Origin: Pseudomonadota bacterium
GTDB lineage: Bacteria; Pseudomonadota; Alphaproteobacteria; Rhodobacterales; Rhodobacteraceae
DNA: 5,168 bases
Assembly (NCBI GenBank): GCA_027592105.1
Contig: JAQCLA010000189.1
Span: 1 to 5,168, forward strand
Reading direction: 5' to 3'
A program made the translations under genes and the position numbers. Positions 1-5,116 of the stretch are shown here, piece by piece. Position 1 is the first letter of the stretch. Each line of letters opens with the position of its first letter. Under the pieces are notes generated by a model. The model was not told the DNA's origin and made no database searches. It saw nothing but the letters and a program-made list of their open reading frames with translations.

Positions 1-405
1 CTTATCGACGACGATGGAATAGGTGTCGGCATATTCGATGCGGTGGACCACACCCATGCGGGTCAGAAACTCGGGCAGAACCGTCGCCGGAAAGCCGGGC
101 TGGCCCTGATCGAGGTTGCAGGCCAATAGATCGACGGGCAAAAGCCCGCGCCATTGCAATTCGGTGAGCGCGGCCAACAGCGTGTAGCTGTCCTTGCCGC
201 CCGACAGGCAGACAAGCCATTTCTGGCGCGGGGCGGTGGGGTTGCGGTCGACCATGCCGTAGCGGTCGATCGCCTCGCGGGTTTCGCGGATGATGCGTTT
301 GCGCAGCTTGCGAAACTCGGTTGTTTTGGGTGCGCCATGAAACAGCGGGTGGATATCGTCCGCCTCGGGCAAACCATCGCTATCGATATCGTCGCGGTCG
401 AGCAT
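1..405 (-). CDS. ttcA: tRNA 2-thiocytidine(32) synthetase TtcA, N-terminal part (runs off left edge)
   Basis: This cytoplasmic enzyme replaces the 2-oxygen of cytidine 32 in certain tRNAs with sulfur, using ATP to activate the base and an iron-sulfur cluster. The visible 135 residues stay open to the window edge. They carry the PP-loop ATP-binding motif SGGKDS at residues 68-73, preceded by a hydrophobic strand (KWLVCL), and then the LLACNLDQGQPGFP stretch typical of TtcA. The cluster-binding cysteines lie further on and outside the window. Three starts are possible (ATG at 411, GTG at 408, ATG at 405). I chose 405 because the AGGAG at 412-416 abuts the first ATG but is 6 bases from the third, giving MLDRDD. 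The gene follows yidD after 62 bp and probably belongs to the rpmH transcript. TtcA is favoured over TilS by the sequence after the PP-loop. Family assignment is confident, by recognition of the protein. Confidence 0.93.
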   Translation of the reverse strand, partial: MLDRDDIDSDGLPEADDIHPLFHGAPKTTEFRKLRKRIIRETREAIDRYGMVDRNPTAPRQKWLVCLSGGKDSYTLLAALTELQWRGLLPVDLLACNLDQGQPGFPATVLPEFLTRMGVVHRIEYADTYSIVVDK

Positions 406-411
406 CACCAT

Positions 412-416
412 CTCCT
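412..416 (-). promoter_or_regulatory. ribosome binding site of ttcA, decides the start
   Basis: On the minus strand AGGAG lies directly before ATG-GTG-ATG. Only the third codon, ATG at 405, has a normal 6-base spacing, so the site argues against the two upstream start codons. Confidence 0.65.
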
Positions 417-418
417 GT

Positions 419-431
419 CCTGCATGGCAGG
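419..431. repeat. small inverted repeat just upstream of the ttcA ribosome binding site
   Basis: CCTGC and GCAGG flank a 3-base centre, forming a perfect 5-bp stem in the 62-bp yidD-ttcA gap, three bases before the AGGAG. It has no T-run, so it is not a terminator. It could shield or present the ribosome binding site, but a repeat this short is also expected by chance in G+C-rich DNA. Confidence 0.3.
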
Positions 432-467
432 GCTTAGGGCCGGGCCGGGGCCGCCGTCAAGCGCGGC

Positions 468-689
468 TCAATCGGGGATGTTGTCGATCCCCGATCCACC
501 CCAAGGGTGGCAGCGCGCGATACGGCGCGCGGCAAGCCAGCTTCCCTTGATCGCGCCATGCTTTTCCAGCGCTTCCATCGCATAGGCCGAGCAGGTCGGT
601 TGATACCGACAGCCATGCCCGACCCAAGGGCTAAAGACCAAGCGGTAAAATCGCACCGGCAGCGAGACGAGATAGGCCATCGGGCTCAT
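468..689 (-). CDS. yidD: membrane protein insertion efficiency factor YidD
   Basis: A 73-residue protein of the YidD family, which sits at the inner face of the cytoplasmic membrane and helps the YidC insertase place proteins in the bilayer. The N-terminal third is amphipathic and hydrophobic (LVSLPVRFYRLVFSPWVG). It is followed by the family signature CRYQPTCSAYAMEAL (about residues 27-41) and the C-terminal RCHPWGGSGIDNIPD (about 59-73), so the three conserved cysteines and the HPWGG-GxDxxP end are all present. Length is normal for the family. The ATG at 689 overlaps the rnpA stop codon as ATGA, implying translational coupling. A second ATG three codons later (680) has no better ribosome site. 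The rpmH-rnpA-yidD order is widely conserved, usually with yidC nearby; yidC is not in this window and may lie beyond ttcA. Confidence 0.95.
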   Translation of the reverse strand: MSPMAYLVSLPVRFYRLVFSPWVGHGCRYQPTCSAYAMEALEKHGAIKGSWLAARRIARCHPWGGSGIDNIPD

Positions 690-1069
690 TTGTGTAGCTT
701 TCGCAGGGCGCGGGCCAAATCGGCCTTCATCGCCTCAAACGGGTGATCTGCCGTCGCATCGGCCCGCCCGATCAGGACGTAATCCCAGCCAGCCTGCCCT
801 TCGGTCGGAATGACGGCGCGTGCAATCTCGCGCAGGCGGCGCTTGGCGCGGTTGCGTGCAACCGCATTGCCGACTTTTTTGGAGCAGGTGAAACCGACGC
901 GCACGGTGGTTTCGGCGGGTTCCGCCGGATCGCGCAGGCGCGCTTGCAACAAAAAGGCAGGCATCGGGGCGCGTTGGGCGCGGGCAGCGCGCAAGAAATC
1001 GGCACGCTTGCGCAAAACAGAAAAAGCCCCCGGCGGGCTTTCGCCCAGCGGAGGCGTCTCAGGGACCAT
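686..1069 (-). CDS. rnpA: ribonuclease P protein component
   Basis: The small basic protein subunit of RNase P, which binds the catalytic RNA and the 5' leader of precursor tRNAs. In the 127 residues I see the start of the conserved fold at VLRKRADFL (18-26). The central RNA-binding region follows: VGFTCSKKVGNAVARNRAKRRLRE (58-81), with the RNR signature at 72-74 and the basic helix after it. A WDYVLIGRADA strand lies at about 95-105. Residues 1-17 form a Pro/Gly-rich extension. The ATG at 1069 lies 14 bp after the rpmH stop and has no clear Shine-Dalgarno site. A TTG at codon 19 is a conceivable alternative start, but Pro-rich N-termini are common in relatives. The gene overlaps yidD by 4 bp. 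A terminator-like hairpin lies within codons 10-19. Confidence 0.95.
   Translation of the reverse strand: MVPETPPLGESPPGAFSVLRKRADFLRAARAQRAPMPAFLLQARLRDPAEPAETTVRVGFTCSKKVGNAVARNRAKRRLREIARAVIPTEGQAGWDYVLIGRADATADHPFEAMKADLARALRKLHK
1014..1041 (-). terminator. terminator-like hairpin inside the start of rnpA (possible attenuator between rpmH and rnpA)
   Basis: On the minus strand AAAGCCC and GGGCTTT form a perfect 7-bp stem (1041-1035 with 1029-1023) around a 5-base loop GCCGG. A T-rich tract follows directly (TT, CTG, TTTT, down to 1014). Shape and orientation are those of an intrinsic terminator for transcripts coming from rpmH. It lies in codons 10-19 of rnpA, so termination here would leave an rpmH-only mRNA. 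Whether it works in vivo cannot be told from the sequence; the three A-T pairs at the stem base make it moderate rather than strong. Confidence 0.5.
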
Positions 1070-1083
1070 CGGTCCGGCCTGTA

Positions 1084-1221
1084 TCAGGCGCTCAGGCGCT
1101 TCCGACCGCGGGCGCGGCGGGCATTCAGCACCTTGCGGCCACCCTTGGTCGCCATACGCGCACGAAAACCGTGACGGTGCTTGCGCACCAGATTGGAAGG
1201 CTGAAAGGTCCGCTTCGACAT
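1084..1221 (-). CDS. rpmH: 50S ribosomal protein L34 (too short for usual ORF cut-offs)
   Basis: A 45-residue, very basic protein of the large ribosomal subunit. The translation begins MSKRTFQPSNLVRKHRHGFR and continues with ARMATKGGRKVLNARRARGRKRLSA, a nearly textbook bacterial L34 with the invariant KRTFQPS start, the HGFRxRM centre and the NARRxRGRKxLSA end. The MSKRT start (45 rather than 44 residues) is common in alphaproteobacteria. A ribosome site GGAG lies at 1231-1228, 6 bases before the ATG. It is the first gene of the leftward cluster and is followed after 14 bp by rnpA. A sigma70-like promoter upstream (1303-1331) most likely drives it. Identity is essentially certain. Confidence 0.98.
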   Translation of the reverse strand: MSKRTFQPSNLVRKHRHGFRARMATKGGRKVLNARRARGRKRLSA

Positions 1222-1251
1222 TGTCTTCTCCGTGGTTCGATCGGGCCGGGT

Positions 1252-1266
1252 CGCGTGACGCACGCG
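1252..1266. repeat. perfect inverted repeat in the rpmH 5' leader
   Basis: CGCGTG and CACGCG flank a 3-base centre, a perfect 6-bp G+C-rich stem with a 3-base loop, lying 31-45 bp before the rpmH start and inside the predicted untranslated leader. It could stabilise the leader or be part of leader-based control of L34. No T-run follows. No known riboswitch or ribosomal-protein binding motif is recognised. Confidence 0.45.
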
Positions 1267-1302
1267 CCGCTACGGTCCGAGGGAATCTCTGATAGAGCCC
1301 GG

Positions 1303-1331
1303 CAAATACGGAATGCTGGGCGGGCTGTCAA
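1303..1331 (-). promoter_or_regulatory. sigma70-type promoter of the rpmH-rnpA-yidD-ttcA cluster
   Basis: On the minus strand the -35 hexamer TTGACA (1331-1326) is a perfect consensus match. It is separated by exactly 17 bp from the -10 hexamer TATTTG (1308-1303). Transcription would start near 1296, giving a leader of about 75 bases before the rpmH ATG. A strong -35 box with ideal spacing fits the high demand for L34. Confidence 0.8.
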
Positions 1332-1514
1332 CAAACAGCGCACCCCCAATGACGGTTTTTGCGCGCTTTTCGCAGACTTGGCCCGAGCAGGTCGGCTTTC
1401 GTGATGCTTCACCCAAAGTTACAACCGATCAACCTGCTGTGACACCCCTGTCGCACAATGGCCAAATGGCGCATCTATGGGCGGAACGCGCCACAGCCAA
1501 AAGTAGATGCACCG

Positions 1515-2240
1515 ATGTTGGAATACGCCAAAACCCGCCTGCGCCGCCTATGGCCGCTGATCGTGGTCGGCTTGGCCGCAGCCCTTGGGTGGTGGTGGTT
1601 CGGTCATCTGTTGAGCTTCGAGGCACTGGCCACGAATCGCGAGGCGCTTTTGGCGCTGCGCGATTCCCATTACAGCGCGACCGTTTTTGGCTTCATCGTG
1701 ACCTATGCGCTGATCGTGGCTTTGTCGTTGCCCGGCGCGAGTGTCGCCACCTTGGCGGGCGGGTTCTTGTTCGCCACCTTTCCCGGCACGATCTTCAACG
1801 TCTTGGGCGCGACATTGGGGGCAAGTGCCATCTTTCTTGTCGCGCGTTCCAGCATCGGTGCAAGCTTCGCGGCCCGCCTTGAGGGCGCCGAAGGCATGGT
1901 CAAACGCATCAAGGAGGGGATCGACGACAATCAGTGGTCGATGCTGTTTTTGATCCGGCTTGTGCCTGCCGTGCCTTTCGTCATCGCCAATCTGGTGCCC
2001 GCCTTTCTCGAGGTGCCACTGCACCGCTATGTGATTTCGACGTTCTTTGGGATCATGCCGGGGGCTTTGGTCTATACCTCGATCGGTGCGGGCCTGTCCG
2101 AGGTCTTTGCCCGTGGCGCGGCGCCTGATTTGGGTCTGTTGTTCACGCCGAGCATTCTTTTTCCGATCCTCGGTCTTTGCGCCTTGGCGTTGCTGCCGAT
2201 CATCATCAAGGCGCTGCGTGGCGAAAGGGGGATCGGATGA
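1515..2240 (+). CDS. TVP38/TMEM64 family (VTT/DedA-like) inner-membrane protein
   Basis: A 241-residue polytopic membrane protein of the TVP38/TMEM64 branch of the VTT (SNARE-associated/DedA) superfamily. Relatives are linked to lipid scrambling or transport, but the substrate here is unknown. Hydrophobic segments lie at about residues 12-28, 55-76, 78-109, 141-163, 169-193 and 209-231. The family hallmarks are visible: LPGASVATLAGGFLF followed by GATLGA in the first half, and FLIRLVPAVPFVIAN (R148, P151, P154, N159) before a second Gly-rich segment. An in-frame ATG at 1458 would add 19 residues. I prefer 1515 because that extension uses CCA, GTA and GCA codons unlike the rest of the gene, and the later start sits a normal distance before the first membrane segment. 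Neither start has a good ribosome site. The stop overlaps the next gene's ATG, so the two are probably translated together. Confidence 0.9.
   Translation: MLEYAKTRLRRLWPLIVVGLAAALGWWWFGHLLSFEALATNREALLALRDSHYSATVFGFIVTYALIVALSLPGASVATLAGGFLFATFPGTIFNVLGATLGASAIFLVARSSIGASFAARLEGAEGMVKRIKEGIDDNQWSMLFLIRLVPAVPFVIANLVPAFLEVPLHRYVISTFFGIMPGALVYTSIGAGLSEVFARGAAPDLGLLFTPSILFPILGLCALALLPIIIKALRGERGIG
2224..2231 (+). promoter_or_regulatory. ribosome binding site of the flavin oxidoreductase gene
   Basis: A purine run AAAGGGGG inside the last codons of the membrane-protein gene lies 5 bases before the ATG at 2237. It fixes the start there rather than at the in-frame ATG at 2177, which lies deep inside the upstream gene. 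Confidence 0.7.
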
Positions 2241-3649
2241 CCCATTTGAAAACGGATATCTGCGTGATCGGTGCGGGTGCAGCCGGACTTTCCGTGGCGG
2301 CGGGTGCGGTGCAGATGGGCGCGCAGGTCGTCTTGATCGAAGCAGGCGAGATGGGGGGCGATTGCCTGAATACGGGCTGTGTGCCCTCCAAGGCGCTGCT
2401 TGCCGCAGGTCACAAGGCCCATCACACGGCGCAGGCCGCATTCGGTGTCGCGGGGCATGATCCCGCGCCTGATTTCGCCGCAGCCAAAGACCATCTGCGC
2501 GCCGTGATCGACCGCATCGCGCCCGTCGATAGCCAAGAGCGGTTCGAGGGGTTGGGCGTTACGGTCATCCGCGCCCGCGCCCGCTTTGTCGCGCCCGATA
2601 TGCTTGAGGCAGGCGGCCAGCGCATCACCGCGCGCCGTTTCGTCATCGCCACGGGCTCCCAGCCATTTGTGCCGCGGATCGCGGGTCTGGATGCTGTGGC
2701 CTATCACACCAATGAGACAATCTTCGATCTGCGCACGCGGCCCGCGCATCTGCTGATCATCGGCGGTGGCCCCATCGGGCTTGAGATGGCGCAGGCCCAT
2801 CGCCGCTTGGGCAGCGAGGTGATGGTGCTGGAGGGTGCGCGCGCGCTGGGCCGCGATGACCCGGAAGCGGTCGCGCTGGTCTTGGCGCAGCTGCGCGCCG
2901 AAGGGATCACCATCATCGAAGATGCAGCGGTCGCTTCGGTCGCGGGCAAGGATGGTGCCATCACCGTGCAAACGGGTGACGGGGCCAGCGTCACCGGCAC
3001 CCATCTTTTGGTCGCGGTCGGACGGCGGCCCGTGCTCGATGATCTGGGGCTTGATCAGGCGGCTGTCGCCCATAGCCCCAAGGGCATCGACGTCGATGCC
3101 GGGCTGCGCACATCCAACTCGCGCATCTATGCCATCGGCGATGTGACGGGTGGTGCGCAATTCACCCATGTGGCGGGCTATCATGCCGGTCTGATCTTGC
3201 GGCCCATGCTGTTTGGTCTGCGCGCGCGTGCACGCACCGATCATATTCCGCGCGTCACCTACACCGACCCCGAATTGGCCCAAGTCGGCCTGACCGAGGC
3301 GGAGGCGCGCAAGGCCCATGGTGCGCGCCTGAACGTGGTGCGCGCCGATTTCGCCCATAATGACCGCGCCATCGCCACCGGGCAGGCGCATGGTTTTGCC
3401 CAGGTCATGGTGGTGCGCGGCCGTCCGGTCGGGGCCACGATCGTGGGGCCGCAGGCGGGCGAATTGATCCAAATCTGGGCGCTTGCGATCGCCGCACGCC
3501 TCAAGATGTCGGCCATTGCTGGCATGATCTCGCCCTATCCGACACTGGGAGAGATTAACAAACGTGTCGCGGGCGCCTATTTTGCGCCTAGATTGTTTGA
3601 AAGCCGATGGGTCAAGCGGGTGGTGCGAATCGTGCAGCGCCTGCGCTGA
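2237..3649 (+). CDS. FAD-dependent pyridine nucleotide-disulfide oxidoreductase (Lpd/MerA superfamily)
   Basis: A 470-residue cytoplasmic flavoprotein of the class I disulfide reductases. Domains in order: FAD-binding Rossmann motif GAGAAG (12-17); redox-active disulfide in GGDCLNTGCVPSK (C43, C48); NAD(P)-binding motif GGGPIG (176-181) with an acidic residue at the end of the next strand (E199), hinting at NADH; second FAD motif IYAIGDV (297-303); C-terminal dimerisation domain from about 335. The lipoamide dehydrogenase dyad (His in HPTxxE) is replaced by PYPTLGE, with Tyr at 434, as in mercuric reductases. However, there is no N-terminal HMA domain and no C-terminal Cys pair, so neither Lpd nor MerA is a safe name. 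The substrate is unknown. It overlaps the TVP38-family gene by ATGA; the two families also occur as single fused proteins, so a membrane-associated redox role is likely. The C-terminus is basic (residues 443-470). Confidence 0.92.
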   Translation: MTHLKTDICVIGAGAAGLSVAAGAVQMGAQVVLIEAGEMGGDCLNTGCVPSKALLAAGHKAHHTAQAAFGVAGHDPAPDFAAAKDHLRAVIDRIAPVDSQERFEGLGVTVIRARARFVAPDMLEAGGQRITARRFVIATGSQPFVPRIAGLDAVAYHTNETIFDLRTRPAHLLIIGGGPIGLEMAQAHRRLGSEVMVLEGARALGRDDPEAVALVLAQLRAEGITIIEDAAVASVAGKDGAITVQTGDGASVTGTHLLVAVGRRPVLDDLGLDQAAVAHSPKGIDVDAGLRTSNSRIYAIGDVTGGAQFTHVAGYHAGLILRPMLFGLRARARTDHIPRVTYTDPELAQVGLTEAEARKAHGARLNVVRADFAHNDRAIATGQAHGFAQVMVVRGRPVGATIVGPQAGELIQIWALAIAARLKMSAIAGMISPYPTLGEINKRVAGAYFAPRLFESRWVKRVVRIVQRLR

Positions 3650-3673
3650 TCGTACAGGCGGACCGGGGTTGGC

Positions 3674-5059
3674 GTGGCGAATACACTTTCAGGGCGTTTT
3701 CTGATCCTTACGGTCATCTTCGTGATGTTGGCCGAGGTGTTCATCTTTGTGCCCTCGGTCGCGCGGTTTCGCGAGGAGTATCTCTTGGCGCGTCTTGAGC
3801 GCGCGCAGATCGCCTCGCTCGCCCTGCTTGCGACGGACGGGATGATCGACGAGGCCTTGGAGGTCGAGCTTTTGGAGAATGCCGAGGTGCTCAACGTCGT
3901 GCTCAGACGCGACGCGGTGCGCCAGCTGATCTTGTCGACCGACCAGATGCCGATGATCGCCCAAAGCTATGACATGCGCCATCCGGCCCCTTGGGTGCTG
4001 ATGCGCGACGCGCTGGCCCGCATGGTCAACCCCGCCGATGAGGTGATCCGCGTGATCGGTGAGCCCGTGCGCGAAGCGGGGCTGTTGATCGAGATCACCA
4101 TGCCGACCGCGCCGCTGCGTGCTGCGCTGATCGATTACGGGCTGCGCATCTTGGCGCTTTCGGCGGCCATCTCGATCTTTACGGCCGTGTTGTTGTTCAT
4201 CGCGGTGCGTCAATTGATGGTCACGCCGATCAAGCGCTTGGTCACCTCCATGACCCGCTATGCCGAGGCGCCGGGCGATGCCGCGCGCATCATCCGCCCC
4301 GAGGGGCACGTGCTTGAGCTGCGCGATGCCGAGGAGGCATTGCACAAGCTGCAAACCGATCTGACAGGCGCATTGCGCCATCGGGAGCGGCTGGCGCAAT
4401 TGGGCGAGGCGGTGGCCAAGATCAGCCATGACCTGCGCAACATGCTGTCTGTGGCCACGATGCTGGGCGACCGGCTTGAAGCCTCGCAAGACCCTGCCGT
4501 GCAGCGCATCGCGCCGCGCCTCGTCGCCTCGCTCGATCGGGCGATCAACCTGACCGAGGCGACGCTTGCCTTTGGGCGCGCCGAGGAACCGGCCCCCAAG
4601 CTGACGCGCGTATCGCTGCGCGGATTGGTCGAGGATGTGTTCGAGAACGAAAGGCTGGGCGATGACAGCGACAAGATCGCCTATAGCTGCGATATCGCGC
4701 CTGCGCTTGCACTGCGCGCCGATCCCGAACAGCTCTACCGCGTCTTGGCCAATCTGGTGCGCAATGCGCGGCTGGCGATCGCGGCCAAGGGTGGGGATGG
4801 GCGCATTCATATCGCAGGCCGCGATAGCGATGATGGCTGGGAGATCGAGGTGTCAGACACCGGCCCCGGCCTGCCGCAAAAGGCGCTGGACCATTTGTTC
4901 AAACCCTTTCATGGCGGTGTGCGCAAAGGCGGCTCTGGCCTTGGGCTGGCGATCTGCGCCGAGTTGATCAAGGGGCATGGCGGGCAGCTTGAGCTGATCC
5001 GTACCGGCCCCGAGGGGACAGTGTTTCGCATTTGCATTCCCGTAGGTTTAGCGGCCTGA
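3674..5059 (+). CDS. membrane-bound sensor histidine kinase (HAMP, HisKA, HATPase)
   Basis: A 461-residue two-component sensor. It has a first membrane helix at about 9-29, an extracytoplasmic sensor region of about 120 residues (30-152) with no motif I recognise, a second helix at about 156-178, and a HAMP linker at about 179-232. The dimerisation/phosphoacceptor domain contains KISHDLRNMLS, with H252 the likely phosphorylated residue. The ATPase domain shows NLVRNA (360-365), DTGPGLP (395-401), LFKPF (408-412) and GGSGLGLAI (419-427). N256, four after the histidine, is the position used by bifunctional kinase/phosphatases; the usual Pro after it is Met. The start is a GTG, 24 bp after the oxidoreductase stop and in the same frame, with only a weak ribosome site (AGGCGG/CGGGG). 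There is no in-frame ATG or earlier start after that stop. No response regulator is in the window, so its target is unknown. It probably belongs to the upstream operon. Confidence 0.93.
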   Translation: MANTLSGRFLILTVIFVMLAEVFIFVPSVARFREEYLLARLERAQIASLALLATDGMIDEALEVELLENAEVLNVVLRRDAVRQLILSTDQMPMIAQSYDMRHPAPWVLMRDALARMVNPADEVIRVIGEPVREAGLLIEITMPTAPLRAALIDYGLRILALSAAISIFTAVLLFIAVRQLMVTPIKRLVTSMTRYAEAPGDAARIIRPEGHVLELRDAEEALHKLQTDLTGALRHRERLAQLGEAVAKISHDLRNMLSVATMLGDRLEASQDPAVQRIAPRLVASLDRAINLTEATLAFGRAEEPAPKLTRVSLRGLVEDVFENERLGDDSDKIAYSCDIAPALALRADPEQLYRVLANLVRNARLAIAAKGGDGRIHIAGRDSDDGWEIEVSDTGPGLPQKALDHLFKPFHGGVRKGGSGLGLAICAELIKGHGGQLELIRTGPEGTVFRICIPVGLAA

Positions 5060-5077
5060 CCCCGCCCGGTTTTCCGC

Positions 5078-5104
5078 TTGCAACGCTGCGAGCCCGCGTT
5101 TAAA
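5078..5104 (+). promoter_or_regulatory. possible promoter of the tRNA-Arg gene
   Basis: TTGCAA (5078-5083) and TTTAAA (5099-5104) resemble -35 and -10 boxes (4 of 6 matches each). The spacing is only 15 bp; shifting the -10 to TAAACC restores 17 bp with a weaker match. A start near 5111 would fit a short leader before the tRNA at 5117. The 57-bp gap after the kinase gene shows no clear terminator. Confidence 0.35.
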
Positions 5105-5116
5105 CCCCGCCCTCAC

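Larger units (their letters stand above)
1222..1514. other. divergent intergenic region between rpmH and the TVP38-family gene
   Basis: This 293-bp stretch separates the leftward rpmH cluster from the rightward operon. It holds the rpmH promoter, the rpmH leader with its inverted repeat, and about 180 bp upstream of the plus-strand genes. On the plus side I find no convincing sigma70 promoter; the best A+T-rich patch is near 1414-1432 (AAAGTTACAACC). An imperfect palindrome GTGATGCTTCAC lies at 1401-1412. I see no DnaA-box cluster, although rpmH lies next to oriC in many bacteria, and no RNA gene. Confidence 0.6.

Noticed and set aside
154..585. Plus-strand open frame of 143 codons
   Set aside because: It lies opposite ttcA and yidD, both identified by strong family motifs on the minus strand.
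743..1292. Overlapping plus-strand open frames across rnpA and rpmH
   Set aside because: They are antisense to two certain genes and encode Arg/Ala-rich sequence without features.
586..1396. The 13-base string CCGAGCAGGTCGG occurs both in yidD (about 587) and in the intergenic region (about 1384)
   Set aside because: The copy in yidD encodes the conserved PTCSA motif, and flanking bases do not match. It is most likely chance in G+C-rich DNA.
1419..1432. Possible FNR/CRP-type site (TTACAACCGATCAA) upstream of the plus-strand genes
   Set aside because: Only the right half ATCAA matches the FNR consensus; the left half agrees at two bases, and no promoter is clear next to it.
1222..1457. Possible chromosome origin next to rpmH
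   Set aside because: There is no cluster of TTATCCACA-like DnaA boxes, no A+T-rich unwinding region and no dnaA gene.
1548..2441. Antisense open frame of 297 codons over the membrane-protein gene
   Set aside because: It spans the junction of two well-supported plus-strand genes. Its composition is charged and repetitive with no domain.
2072..3472. Long antisense open frame of 466 codons opposite the flavin oxidoreductase
   Set aside because: It mirrors a gene with clear FAD, NAD(P) and disulfide motifs. Its own translation is rich in Arg, His, Asp and Gln with no domain, as expected for a shadow frame in G+C-rich DNA.
3689..4810. Long antisense open frame of 373 codons opposite the sensor kinase
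   Set aside because: It is a shadow of the kinase gene, with low-complexity His/Gln/Arg/Asp composition and no recognisable motif.
5060..5116. Terminator after the kinase gene
   Set aside because: Only a 3-bp CGG/CCG stem around TTTT is visible, too weak to call.
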